From Candidatus Thorarchaeota archaeon (GTDB lineage: Archaea; Asgardarchaeota; Thorarchaeia; Thorarchaeales; Thorarchaeaceae): a stretch of DNA of 18,969 nucleotides. Both the position numbers and the translations under genes were made by a program. Where the stretch lies: assembly GCA_020355105.1 (NCBI GenBank), contig CP070658.1, positions 1,901,761 through 1,920,729 on the forward strand, written 5' to 3'. This document shows positions 7,040 through 13,932 of the stretch, piece after piece (positions within the stretch are counted from its first letter, which is position 1; each line of letters opens with the position of its first letter). The notes under the pieces are model-generated. The model did no database searches, was not told where the DNA came from, and saw nothing but the letters and a program-made list of their open reading frames with translations.

Positions 7040-8881
7040 ATGTTTACATGCAGAAAGTGCAGAGAACCTTTCTACGTCCAAGAGGCAGAAGAGCGATGGA
7101 GCAACCTGCGTCTCTACGTGCAATGCATGAATGGTCACAAAGGCAAGAGAGAGATTCCGTTATTGCAGGCGAAGAACTCTGCCCCTGAGCTATTCAAGGG
7201 GTTGTTTACTTGCATTGAGTGCGGTTTGACTATGGGTCTCGTTGCCACTGATGTTCGAAAGAACCGTATGGAGTATGTCTTCTTGTGCCCAATTCACGGC
7301 CCACAGGAAAGGCGCATTCCTGCTCAGTATCATTCGGCCGTGAGTGAGATGGACATTGAGGAGGAAACCGCGAAATCCGTAACGACCGCCATGAACTGCC
7401 CTCGGTGCGGAGAAGGACTAGTCGTAGATGAAATCGAGGATAGCGCCGGAGTCCTGATTCTGAAATCAAGATGCCCGCGGGGTCATAAGACAACTCGCTT
7501 TATACCTAGAGAAACTCAGGAGGGCATCACGAACAAAGTGATGAAAAGGTTCCTTAGTTGTGATTCCTGTGGCCTGCCCGTCAACATTGACGACGGTTCC
7601 ATAAAGGGCGACAAGCTGAAACTGCAGGTGTCTTGTCCTGTCCACGGATCTAGCAAGAAGGAGATACCTGCTCAATTCGCTGGTGTCCTCGACGCCGTTT
7701 CCCAATCAGTTTCTGAAGGTGCTATGTTGCAGTCTGTGTTGAAGTGCAAGGACTGCGGAAAGCCTCTCTCGATTCGTAGCATTGAGGAGGCTCGTGAGGA
7801 TTACAAGCTAAAGACCAGGTGTGCCAACGGACACTCCTACGAGTTGATTCAACATCTGGATTGGAGCCCTGATGTCATAGACGAGATTGCAAAGGCTGTC
7901 TTCAAGTGCAACGAGTGTGATCTCTTAGGTGAAATCACAAGTCGAAAGGTTGACAGTAAAGGGGCTGAGATAGAGATAGTCTGCCCTGTCCACCAGATAA
8001 ATCGCAAAGGGCTTACTGTCGATTCATACAAACGCATCGAAGAGCGAGAGGACGAGATAGATCGTATGCCCTCGATCGAAGAGAGCCTCAAATGCGTGAA
8101 GTGTGGCACCCCTATTGTTATCCGAGATTCAGGATTCAATAAGGGTGTGATTGAGACCAAAGTCGAATGTGAGAAGGGTCATGGAGACAACCGTTACTAT
8201 GCTGAAGATTTCCGTCCTGAGGTTCTGGAAATGGTCTACGACCGGATGTTTGAGTGCCATAAGTGTCATCAGCGGATGGAGTTCATTAGCTTCGAGGAAG
8301 AGAAGGACAAGGGCCGTGTAACTATCTCGTGTGAGAAACATGGCGACAGGCGTTTCGAATTACCTTCCACACACGGACTTCTAGTGAGAGATGCATTTAC
8401 CGCCTCGATGACTCTTCCACAGGTAGAAGCTCTGACTGAGTCTACACTTGGGAGCGAGGATTCCTTCAAGCTCCAGTTTGACCCAGGCCTAGATTCGGAA
8501 GAAATGTTCAACATCATGAAGAGTGTCATCGAGCAACATGACGTGCAATTCATTGCTGACGTTGAATCAAAGGATGCCAATCTGGCTTGGTACTATGGAA
8601 AGGCACTTCGGGGCAATCAGTTTGTAGTGAAAGGGTCGGTATCAGGAGATATGCGAGAAATAGAGATCAATGGCTACTCTGACAACGAGAAGAACCTGTC
8701 CTCTCTTGTTGCTCACATGCGTGAGAATCTCCGAGAAGTGTTGCTGAGAGTCCACGAAGAAGCCGATGACATCCAGCCCCTCGTTGTCCAATGTGTCCAC
8801 TGCAATGCAGCCTTGTCCAAGAGAGGTCTGCCCGGCGAAACCACACGTTGCGGACACTGCGGAGTCCCCTTGCACTGGTAG
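7040..8881 (+). CDS. Eight-zinc-ribbon repeat protein with C-terminal alpha/beta domain and ninth ribbon
   Basis: 613 residues, no signal peptide or membrane span. Eight fingers each have CxxC, about 22 residues, then Cys and His. Ligands: 4/7/29/33, 58/61/83/86, 120/123/145/149, 174/177/199/202, 236/239/261/265, 290/293/315/318, 352/355/377/381, 406/409/431/434. Odd fingers end C-x3-H with Gly before the His (such as CMNGH, CPRGH); even fingers end C-x2-H (such as CPIH, CPVH). First-Cys steps are exactly 54, 62, 54, 62, 54, 62, 54. Residues about 455-580 form an unrecognised alpha/beta region, and a classical CxxC-CxxC ribbon closes the protein (Cys585, 588, 604, 607, ending VPLHW). Likely a nucleic-acid or protein-binding scaffold; function unknown. 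ATG 7040 has GGGAG 4 nt upstream. It converges with ubiX, 4 bp away. Confidence 0.85.
   Translation: MFTCRKCREPFYVQEAEERWSNLRLYVQCMNGHKGKREIPLLQAKNSAPELFKGLFTCIECGLTMGLVATDVRKNRMEYVFLCPIHGPQERRIPAQYHSAVSEMDIEEETAKSVTTAMNCPRCGEGLVVDEIEDSAGVLILKSRCPRGHKTTRFIPRETQEGITNKVMKRFLSCDSCGLPVNIDDGSIKGDKLKLQVSCPVHGSSKKEIPAQFAGVLDAVSQSVSEGAMLQSVLKCKDCGKPLSIRSIEEAREDYKLKTRCANGHSYELIQHLDWSPDVIDEIAKAVFKCNECDLLGEITSRKVDSKGAEIEIVCPVHQINRKGLTVDSYKRIEEREDEIDRMPSIEESLKCVKCGTPIVIRDSGFNKGVIETKVECEKGHGDNRYYAEDFRPEVLEMVYDRMFECHKCHQRMEFISFEEEKDKGRVTISCEKHGDRRFELPSTHGLLVRDAFTASMTLPQVEALTESTLGSEDSFKLQFDPGLDSEEMFNIMKSVIEQHDVQFIADVESKDANLAWYYGKALRGNQFVVKGSVSGDMREIEINGYSDNEKNLSSLVAHMRENLREVLLRVHEEADDIQPLVVQCVHCNAALSKRGLPGETTRCGHCGVPLHW
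7049..8344 (+). repeat. Four copies of a 116-residue (348-bp) two-finger module
   Basis: First-Cys positions of fingers 1, 3, 5 and 7 are 4, 120, 236 and 352, and of fingers 2, 4, 6 and 8 are 58, 174, 290 and 406: constant 116-residue period with no insertion or deletion in the finger spacing. The copies differ strongly in sequence, so the duplication is old. Shared linker traces include REIP/RRIPAQ/KEIPAQ after the His. Confidence 0.85.
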
Positions 8882-8885
8882 CTCT

Positions 8886-9455
8886 CTATCTGGAGCCTGT
8901 CCATTCAATCGATGGCTTCTCAGCGGCACCAATGTGAGTGAGAACTCGGTCAACAACGGAGTCTACAAGTTCATCAACAGTTTCCGGCTTGTGCCAGAAT
9001 GCTGGACTGGCCGGGAGTACAATTGCTCCTGCCTCAGTGACCGCAGCCATGTTGCGGATATGATTTAGATTGAGTGGGGTTTCTCGGGGTACAAGTACCA
9101 GTGTCCTTCGCTCCTTCTATGCGCAGTCGGCGGCCCGGGCAATCAGATTATCTGCATATCCATGAGCAATGCCAGCCATTGTCTTCATGGAACATGGAAT
9201 GATGATAGCGGCATCTATGTGAAAGCTTCCACTGGCTGGCCCGGCATACAGGTCATTCTCGTCATAGGCTTTATTCACCTCTCCCTTGAGTTCCTTGGCT
9301 GTAAGTCCGGTTTCATATTGGAGAGTTTCTTCTCCCCACTTTGATATGATGAGGTGGACATCGTGGCCATGCTCTTTCAGATTGCGAATCAATCTGACAC
9401 CATAGATTGCGCCACTCGCACCTGTGAGACAGACAAGGATTCTCTTCTTCGTCAT
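8886..9455 (-). pseudogene. ubiX: ubiX, flavin prenyltransferase, interrupted by one in-frame TAG
   Basis: UbiX joins a dimethylallyl group to FMN to make prenylated FMN, cofactor of UbiD-type decarboxylases. Seen: the TGASG Rossmann-like motif (11-15), ISKW (37-40), ASGSF (74-78), PCSMKT (87-92) and NLIARAAD (103-110). After codon 112 comes TAG at 9119-9117, then, in the same frame, KERRTLVLVPRETPLN and SPAFWHKPETVDEL up to a TAG at 8888-8886. Total 189 codons, the usual length. The family generally has Leu at the stop site, one base from TAG (TTG). The truncated 112-residue product would lack the C-terminal prenyl-phosphate-binding Arg-Glu motif. Start ATG 9455 has GGAGTG 8 nt upstream; it follows the DUF2070 gene by 76 bp on the same strand. 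A sequencing error is a real possibility. Confidence 0.85.
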
Positions 9456-9531
9456 GTTTCGGACACTCCATGTTGGTCTAGTGGCATCAATTGATTGCTC
9501 ATTTGCCTTTCTATGGTGACAATGTTCCCTA

Positions 9532-11376
9532 TTAAAGTAGGAAAGTGAGTAGGACGGCCAGTAGAAACGCTGCAATACCAGCTCGGATTCCAACACGCTT
9601 TGCGATACCAGCCGCCTCAGTGATGTCCTGAGTCAAGATGTCAAACCCTTTCTCTCCGAATGTCCGAAGACTTTTCGCTTCACCGAAACCGAGCCCTATC
9701 CTGACTTCTGCAACTTGCTCTCGAGCCTTGTTTGCAGCGAGGACCATGGCCTCCAAGGTCTCCCGAGGTTTGTGCTGACCAACAGGAGGATATCCTCTAC
9801 TGGATGTTGATATCGCGTTGACAACATGAGTATCTGTTGTCAGAACCTCTACATCATCAAACCCCTGTGTCTTCAGTATTCTGATTGTTTCTTCGCGAAA
9901 TCCCGACTCCATATTGTTTCCATCCACCGAGAGCATGACGACTTCACGACTTCCAGTCATCAAAACCATCCCGGTGACACCTCCGGGTCCTACTCCCTCC
10001 TCAGGACTGATATTCTCAGGTATGACTTGGTGGAACCCTGCAGAGAACTTGGATCTTGGTGCATCAAAGGTCGAGAAGACCGCACTGGAAACCGCTCCTA
10101 CATACTCGCCGGCCTCTAGGTCTCCCGGCATAACAGACATTGCATCACCGTCTATGCAATTATGAGCGTCAACGACTGCTACACTATTCACCTGCGGTAC
10201 TCTCTCACGTACAACGCTGGCCGCCTCCTTTCCGACATCTAGCGAGATGTCATCCGTGAACTCCGGCGCGCTTGTGCTTATCGTGAGAACATCCTTTCCA
10301 GCAAACAGTGTCCAGACCTTGAACTTACCAAGGTCTGACCAGTGAGGTCCTGAGGCTGTGTTGTGCACTTCAGTTTCATCGATGAGTCGGTCAATCTCTG
10401 TCATTACGTGTGGGAAGTCTTCCTTTGTTGTCAGATTCTGTTGGTGAGTACAGCTTCCATGCATCACAAAGGCTGGTACACCATGATTGTGCTTGATGTG
10501 GTCCATTATGACTGATGGAAGAGAGCTACTCCCAATCTGTCGAAATGGACCCGGATGTACATACTGGATTACTCCTACGCCTGCAAGCCCATCATCATTC
10601 TTGAAGACAACAACCTCGACAGGCACATCCTGCTTCTCACCAATTTGGGTGAGCGTTCTCTCTATTGGATCTGAGTTGTTCATCAAATAGTCGTATCCGA
10701 AAGCACGGAGCAGCTCAGGTCCGTTGATACCTAGGTCTCTCTCAAAAGGAACACTAACCGAGCGGAAGATGAAGTGAACTGCAAGTGAATACACTAACAT
10801 CGTCACGGCAGCAACAGCCAACCAGAGAGGTGGCAAAACCATCACTGAGTCCGGGATTCCCCTCAGGGCAAACGCTTCCAGATACCAAAGTATTGGGATC
10901 ATCAGCGCTGCGATGAAGTTCCGAATAGGATGATGGTCACTTAATCCGGTCACTAAGAATGCAAAGGCAGTGTATGCGATGCCGAGTCCGAGCATCCAAA
11001 ACCGGACCTGGTAGTGGCTTGAAACAAGCAGGTAGTCCAGGAGTCCTCCTAATACGCCAGTAATCATCCAGAAGAGAATGCCGAATTGCACTGCACCTGC
11101 CGTGCGTCTTGCGTCTAAGGGAGATCCCCTCTTCCTTACGATTGTATAGAGTAGCGCAGTTCCAAGAAAGGAGGGTACAATAGTGAGCACAAGATACTGA
11201 CCGAGAATCCAGATGAAGTCGCTTCCGGGGTTTGCGAGGAACTTCAATATCGAGGACAGAAAAGCACCGAGAAGGACAGTCGCCGTGATTCTGAGTACGA
11301 TGCCTTGGAAGGTGGGAAGACGCCAGACTCTGGAGTAGAGACTCACAGTTTCCTTGACTTTGGCCTTCTCACCCAA
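9532..11376 (-). CDS. DUF2070 family archaeal membrane protein (possible lipid hydrolase)
   Basis: 614 residues. The N-terminal third has about six membrane spans (roughly 27-48, 56-78, 95-117, 125-145, 152-172 and 180-203). A large soluble domain follows, with VHPGPFRQIGSSSLP (His274 region), an FVMHGSCTHQQNL stretch and VVDAHNCIDGD (Asp403-His405). A single hydrophobic segment ends the protein (about 594-614). These features match the archaeal DUF2070 family; I recall this family being described as related to neutral ceramidases, which makes the conserved His residues candidate metal ligands, but activity is unproven. The start is TTG at 11376 with GGATGGG 6 nt upstream. It is transcribed toward ubiX and diverges from padR. 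Confidence 0.85.
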   Translation of the reverse strand: MGEKAKVKETVSLYSRVWRLPTFQGIVLRITATVLLGAFLSSILKFLANPGSDFIWILGQYLVLTIVPSFLGTALLYTIVRKRGSPLDARRTAGAVQFGILFWMITGVLGGLLDYLLVSSHYQVRFWMLGLGIAYTAFAFLVTGLSDHHPIRNFIAALMIPILWYLEAFALRGIPDSVMVLPPLWLAVAAVTMLVYSLAVHFIFRSVSVPFERDLGINGPELLRAFGYDYLMNNSDPIERTLTQIGEKQDVPVEVVVFKNDDGLAGVGVIQYVHPGPFRQIGSSSLPSVIMDHIKHNHGVPAFVMHGSCTHQQNLTTKEDFPHVMTEIDRLIDETEVHNTASGPHWSDLGKFKVWTLFAGKDVLTISTSAPEFTDDISLDVGKEAASVVRERVPQVNSVAVVDAHNCIDGDAMSVMPGDLEAGEYVGAVSSAVFSTFDAPRSKFSAGFHQVIPENISPEEGVGPGGVTGMVLMTGSREVVMLSVDGNNMESGFREETIRILKTQGFDDVEVLTTDTHVVNAISTSSRGYPPVGQHKPRETLEAMVLAANKAREQVAEVRIGLGFGEAKSLRTFGEKGFDILTQDITEAAGIAKRVGIRAGIAAFLLAVLLTFLL

Positions 11377-11463
11377 TACAGTCCCATCCGGTGTTTTTGT
11401 ACCCAGTTTTGACCTCTCTTATCAAAGTTCCCACATGTGAGAGCTCCCGTGTCGTCAACATAA

Positions 11464-11473
11464 GCTTTATATC
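11464..11473 (+). promoter_or_regulatory. TATA box of the padR-ABC operon
   Basis: GCTTTATATC in an AT-rich block, about 62-71 bases before the TTG at 11535. Transcription would start near 11490-11500, inside the repeated CATTCGATA elements. The same AT block read backwards (GATATAAAGC) could also serve the divergent DUF2070 gene. Confidence 0.5.
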
Positions 11474-11522
11474 ACATTCGATAATCGCATTCGATATTAC
11501 CATCTTATCACATCGACAATCG
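11470..11522 (+). promoter_or_regulatory. Repeated elements in the padR promoter, candidate operator
   Basis: TATCACATTCGATAATCG at 11470-11487 recurs as TATCACATCGACAATCG at 11506-11522 (one base missing, one changed). Between them CATTCGATA, present in the first copy (11475-11483), is repeated exactly at 11488-11496. Thus three CAT(T)CGA(T/C)A units lie directly after the TATA box, across the expected start of transcription. ATATC (11469-11473) and GATAT (11493-11497) also form a short dyad. Binding by the PadR protein encoded just downstream is inferred from position only. Confidence 0.45.
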
Positions 11523-11534
11523 GAAGTGTCTAGA

Positions 11535-12077
11535 TTGCCAACACAGAAACTCCAGGAAGCTGAATGCGAACCAATAAGGATGCCTCATTCAATACCAAGA
11601 GGGCTATTGAGGCACGTAATCATCAGGCTGTTGCTCTCACGTGATATGACCGGTTCTGACATCATGAGAGTGCTTGATGAACGCAGCGAGGGTTTCTGGC
11701 GTCCAAGCCCTGGGTCCATTTACCCGCTCCTGTCCAGTCTTGAAGAAGAAGGGATCATTGAAGCAGTGAAGATTGAGGGAAGGAGCAAGACGTACAGTCT
11801 CTCAAAGGGTGGTCGGACCCGCATCAAAGAGATTCTGGGAATGAAGCACGATGTTGAGCACAAGGCACGACTGAACCGAATGATCTGGATTCAACTCTTG
11901 GAACCGGCTGATCGAGCACATTTCCATATCATGGGCATGAAGCATGCGATTGGCCACCTCAGCGAAACCATCGAAGAACTAAGTGCCTCTGAACGCAAGA
12001 AGCTCAAGACCTCCGTGAAGAATCGAGTCAAAGAACTATCTTCATTGCTTGGGGCACTTCAAAAAGGAGATACATAG
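11535..12077 (+). CDS. PadR-family transcriptional regulator
   Basis: Winged-helix DNA-binding regulator, about 180 residues. The PadR domain covers about 21-98: IPRGLLRHVIIRLL, then the hallmark SPGSIYPLLSSLEEEGII and a wing ending KTYSLSKGG. The C-terminal 80 residues are helical with charged heptads, suited to the dimerisation arm of this family. TTG 11535 is chosen because GGAAGTG (11522-11528) lies 6 nt upstream; ATG 11580, six residues before the domain, has no spaced ribosome site but is a fair alternative (165 residues). It ends 1 bp before the ABC exporter start, so it very probably controls that exporter, as LmrR does for LmrCD. Confidence 0.9.
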   Translation: MPTQKLQEAECEPIRMPHSIPRGLLRHVIIRLLLSRDMTGSDIMRVLDERSEGFWRPSPGSIYPLLSSLEEEGIIEAVKIEGRSKTYSLSKGGRTRIKEILGMKHDVEHKARLNRMIWIQLLEPADRAHFHIMGMKHAIGHLSETIEELSASERKKLKTSVKNRVKELSSLLGALQKGDT

Positions 12078-12078
12078 A

Positions 12079-13932
12079 ATGATCAACGAAGACGGCAATG
12101 GTGCAAGTCGAAGTGCTGCTGCCCGCTACATGCTCGGAGGGCTCAGGAAACATCCAGGAGCTATTGCGTTCGCACTTTTGCTTACCTTAGTTTCAACGTT
12201 TCTGGTGACAGTCCCAAGTGTAATTGTGGGGATGGCCGTGGATGAGCTGGCCGCCTCCGGACTTAGTGGACAATTCACGTTCCTTGTATGGCTTATTGTG
12301 GGCCTAGGTCTGATATACATGGCTCTCTACTTCGTCGTCGGCTACGTCTGGGCTATTGTCACACTAAGATGGGAACGAGATGCTAGGCAGGAGTTCTTCG
12401 AAGAGCTTCAGGACTACAGCATGACCTTCCACGATGTTGTCGACAGCAAACGTCTGCTCTCAGTGGCAATGCAAGACATTGGTTGGGTCCGCATGTCACT
12501 GAACCCCGCTTTGAGGAACCTAATTGGGAGTCTGATATCGTTTGCTCTGACTGGAGTGTTCCTCTTGCTAGTTGATCAGACTCCGGGCCTAACAGGTCTG
12601 GTCACTATCTTTGGATTCCCAATTCCAGTTCTCACAGTCATAATGCTACTCGGCACGCCGATATACTTGGCCTTTGCTTACAGATACGCCAATGCAGTTG
12701 AACCTGTCCGCCGACAACGAGCGGAAGACATGGAAACGCTGACATCGGTTTCCCAAGGCGTCTTTCAGGGCATCGAGGTCGTTCGGGCGTTTGGTTCCGA
12801 GGATAGAGAACAAGAGAAGTTCCACGATGTAAGCAAGGCCTACGAGAAGATGGTCGCAAAGGAAGGGAAGCTGGCCGCCTTCTATATTCCCGCACTCGTC
12901 CTAACCGGCATGACGACGCTTGCGTTTGCATATGCTGGGTATGCAGTACTGGCGGGAGCTCTGACACAGGGTGCGATGATTGAGGTGCTCGGTCTTCTAC
13001 TCGCCCTAGAAGGTCTGAACTTCCACCTTCCAGCGATGCTTTTGATGCTGAGAGGAGGATATGTGAACGCGCAGCGAATAGTTGAGATTCTGAGCTGGAA
13101 AGATCCGCTTTCAGAACCTGAGTATGAGATAACCGAGGTTGACTGGTTGGGCGATATCGTCTTTGACAATGTGAGCTTCAAGTATAGTAATGAAAACGGG
13201 AACAACGACCACTATGCACTGAATGACTTCAGCATAACAATTCCAGGAGGGTCCAAAGTGGCACTTGTCGGTGGTCCCGGAGGTGGAAAGAGTACTCTTC
13301 TAAAACTCCTCTTGCGGTTGTATGATCCGTCAGAGGGTACAATCAGTGTAGGTGGAGTAGACCTGAGGAATGTTACAACTGAAAGTGTTCGGAACGTAGT
13401 TGGGTTAGTTGAGCAAGATATCTTCCTATTCAGAATGACTGTTCGTGACAACATAGCATTCGGTAGGAAAGAGGCCACTCTCGAGGAGATAGTTGATGCG
13501 GCAATGCGCGCACAAGCTGATGAGTTCATTGTAGAACTGCCAGAAGGATACGACTCAATGATTGGTGAACGTGGTATGACCCTCAGTGGTGGTCAGCGCC
13601 AGCGCCTGGCCATTGCACGTGCACTGATTCAGGACCCCAAGATTCTACTCCTTGACGACTCGGTAAGCGCTGTCGACGCGCAAACAGAATTCTTGATGAG
13701 GAAGGCGTTAGATGAGGTGATGGTCGGAAGGACAAGCATCACGGTTACTCAGCGACTTCGAACACTCATGGAATCTGACATGGTGCTCATTGTAGACCGA
13801 GGCAGGCTAATAGCTGCAGGATGTCATGATGATCTGTTGAGAACCTCGGAACATTACAGGAAGATCTTCGAACGTCTGCCAGGTGCCAAGGCGCTTCTTG
13901 ACACAATGCCAGTAGTGGGAGGTGGGTCATAG
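12079..13932 (+). CDS. ABC exporter half-transporter, degenerate ATPase site subunit
   Basis: 617 residues: an exporter-type membrane domain with six expected spans (to about 330) and a C-terminal nucleotide-binding domain. Walker A GGPGGGKS (398-405), Q-loop Gln446 and signature LSGGQRQR (502-509) are intact. The Walker B end reads LLLDDS, so the catalytic Glu is Asp527, and the switch His is Gln558 (VTQRL). This Asp/Gln combination is the known mark of the non-hydrolysing site in heterodimeric exporters such as TM287/288. The partner is the next gene. ATG 12079 has GGAGA 8 nt upstream; an in-frame TTG at 12049 lies inside padR and is unlikely. Substrate unknown; drugs or lipids are typical for this class. 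Confidence 0.93.
   Translation: MINEDGNGASRSAAARYMLGGLRKHPGAIAFALLLTLVSTFLVTVPSVIVGMAVDELAASGLSGQFTFLVWLIVGLGLIYMALYFVVGYVWAIVTLRWERDARQEFFEELQDYSMTFHDVVDSKRLLSVAMQDIGWVRMSLNPALRNLIGSLISFALTGVFLLLVDQTPGLTGLVTIFGFPIPVLTVIMLLGTPIYLAFAYRYANAVEPVRRQRAEDMETLTSVSQGVFQGIEVVRAFGSEDREQEKFHDVSKAYEKMVAKEGKLAAFYIPALVLTGMTTLAFAYAGYAVLAGALTQGAMIEVLGLLLALEGLNFHLPAMLLMLRGGYVNAQRIVEILSWKDPLSEPEYEITEVDWLGDIVFDNVSFKYSNENGNNDHYALNDFSITIPGGSKVALVGGPGGGKSTLLKLLLRLYDPSEGTISVGGVDLRNVTTESVRNVVGLVEQDIFLFRMTVRDNIAFGRKEATLEEIVDAAMRAQADEFIVELPEGYDSMIGERGMTLSGGQRQRLAIARALIQDPKILLLDDSVSAVDAQTEFLMRKALDEVMVGRTSITVTQRLRTLMESDMVLIVDRGRLIAAGCHDDLLRTSEHYRKIFERLPGAKALLDTMPVVGGGS

Noticed and set aside
9117..9119. Pyrrolysine insertion at the ubiX TAG.
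   Set aside because: TAG is the most common stop in this window (9 of 14 intact genes), no pyl gene or insertion element is visible, and the family residue at the site is Leu, one base away from TAG. Kept only as a check in the findings.
11391..11534. N-terminal extension of the PadR protein from a GTG at 11391.
   Set aside because: It would run through the TATA box and repeats and adds a non-conserved hydrophobic stretch; the PadR domain begins only after 11590.
12049..12078. Upstream TTG start for the first ABC subunit.
   Set aside because: It lies inside padR without a ribosome site, while ATG 12079 has GGAGA at proper spacing.
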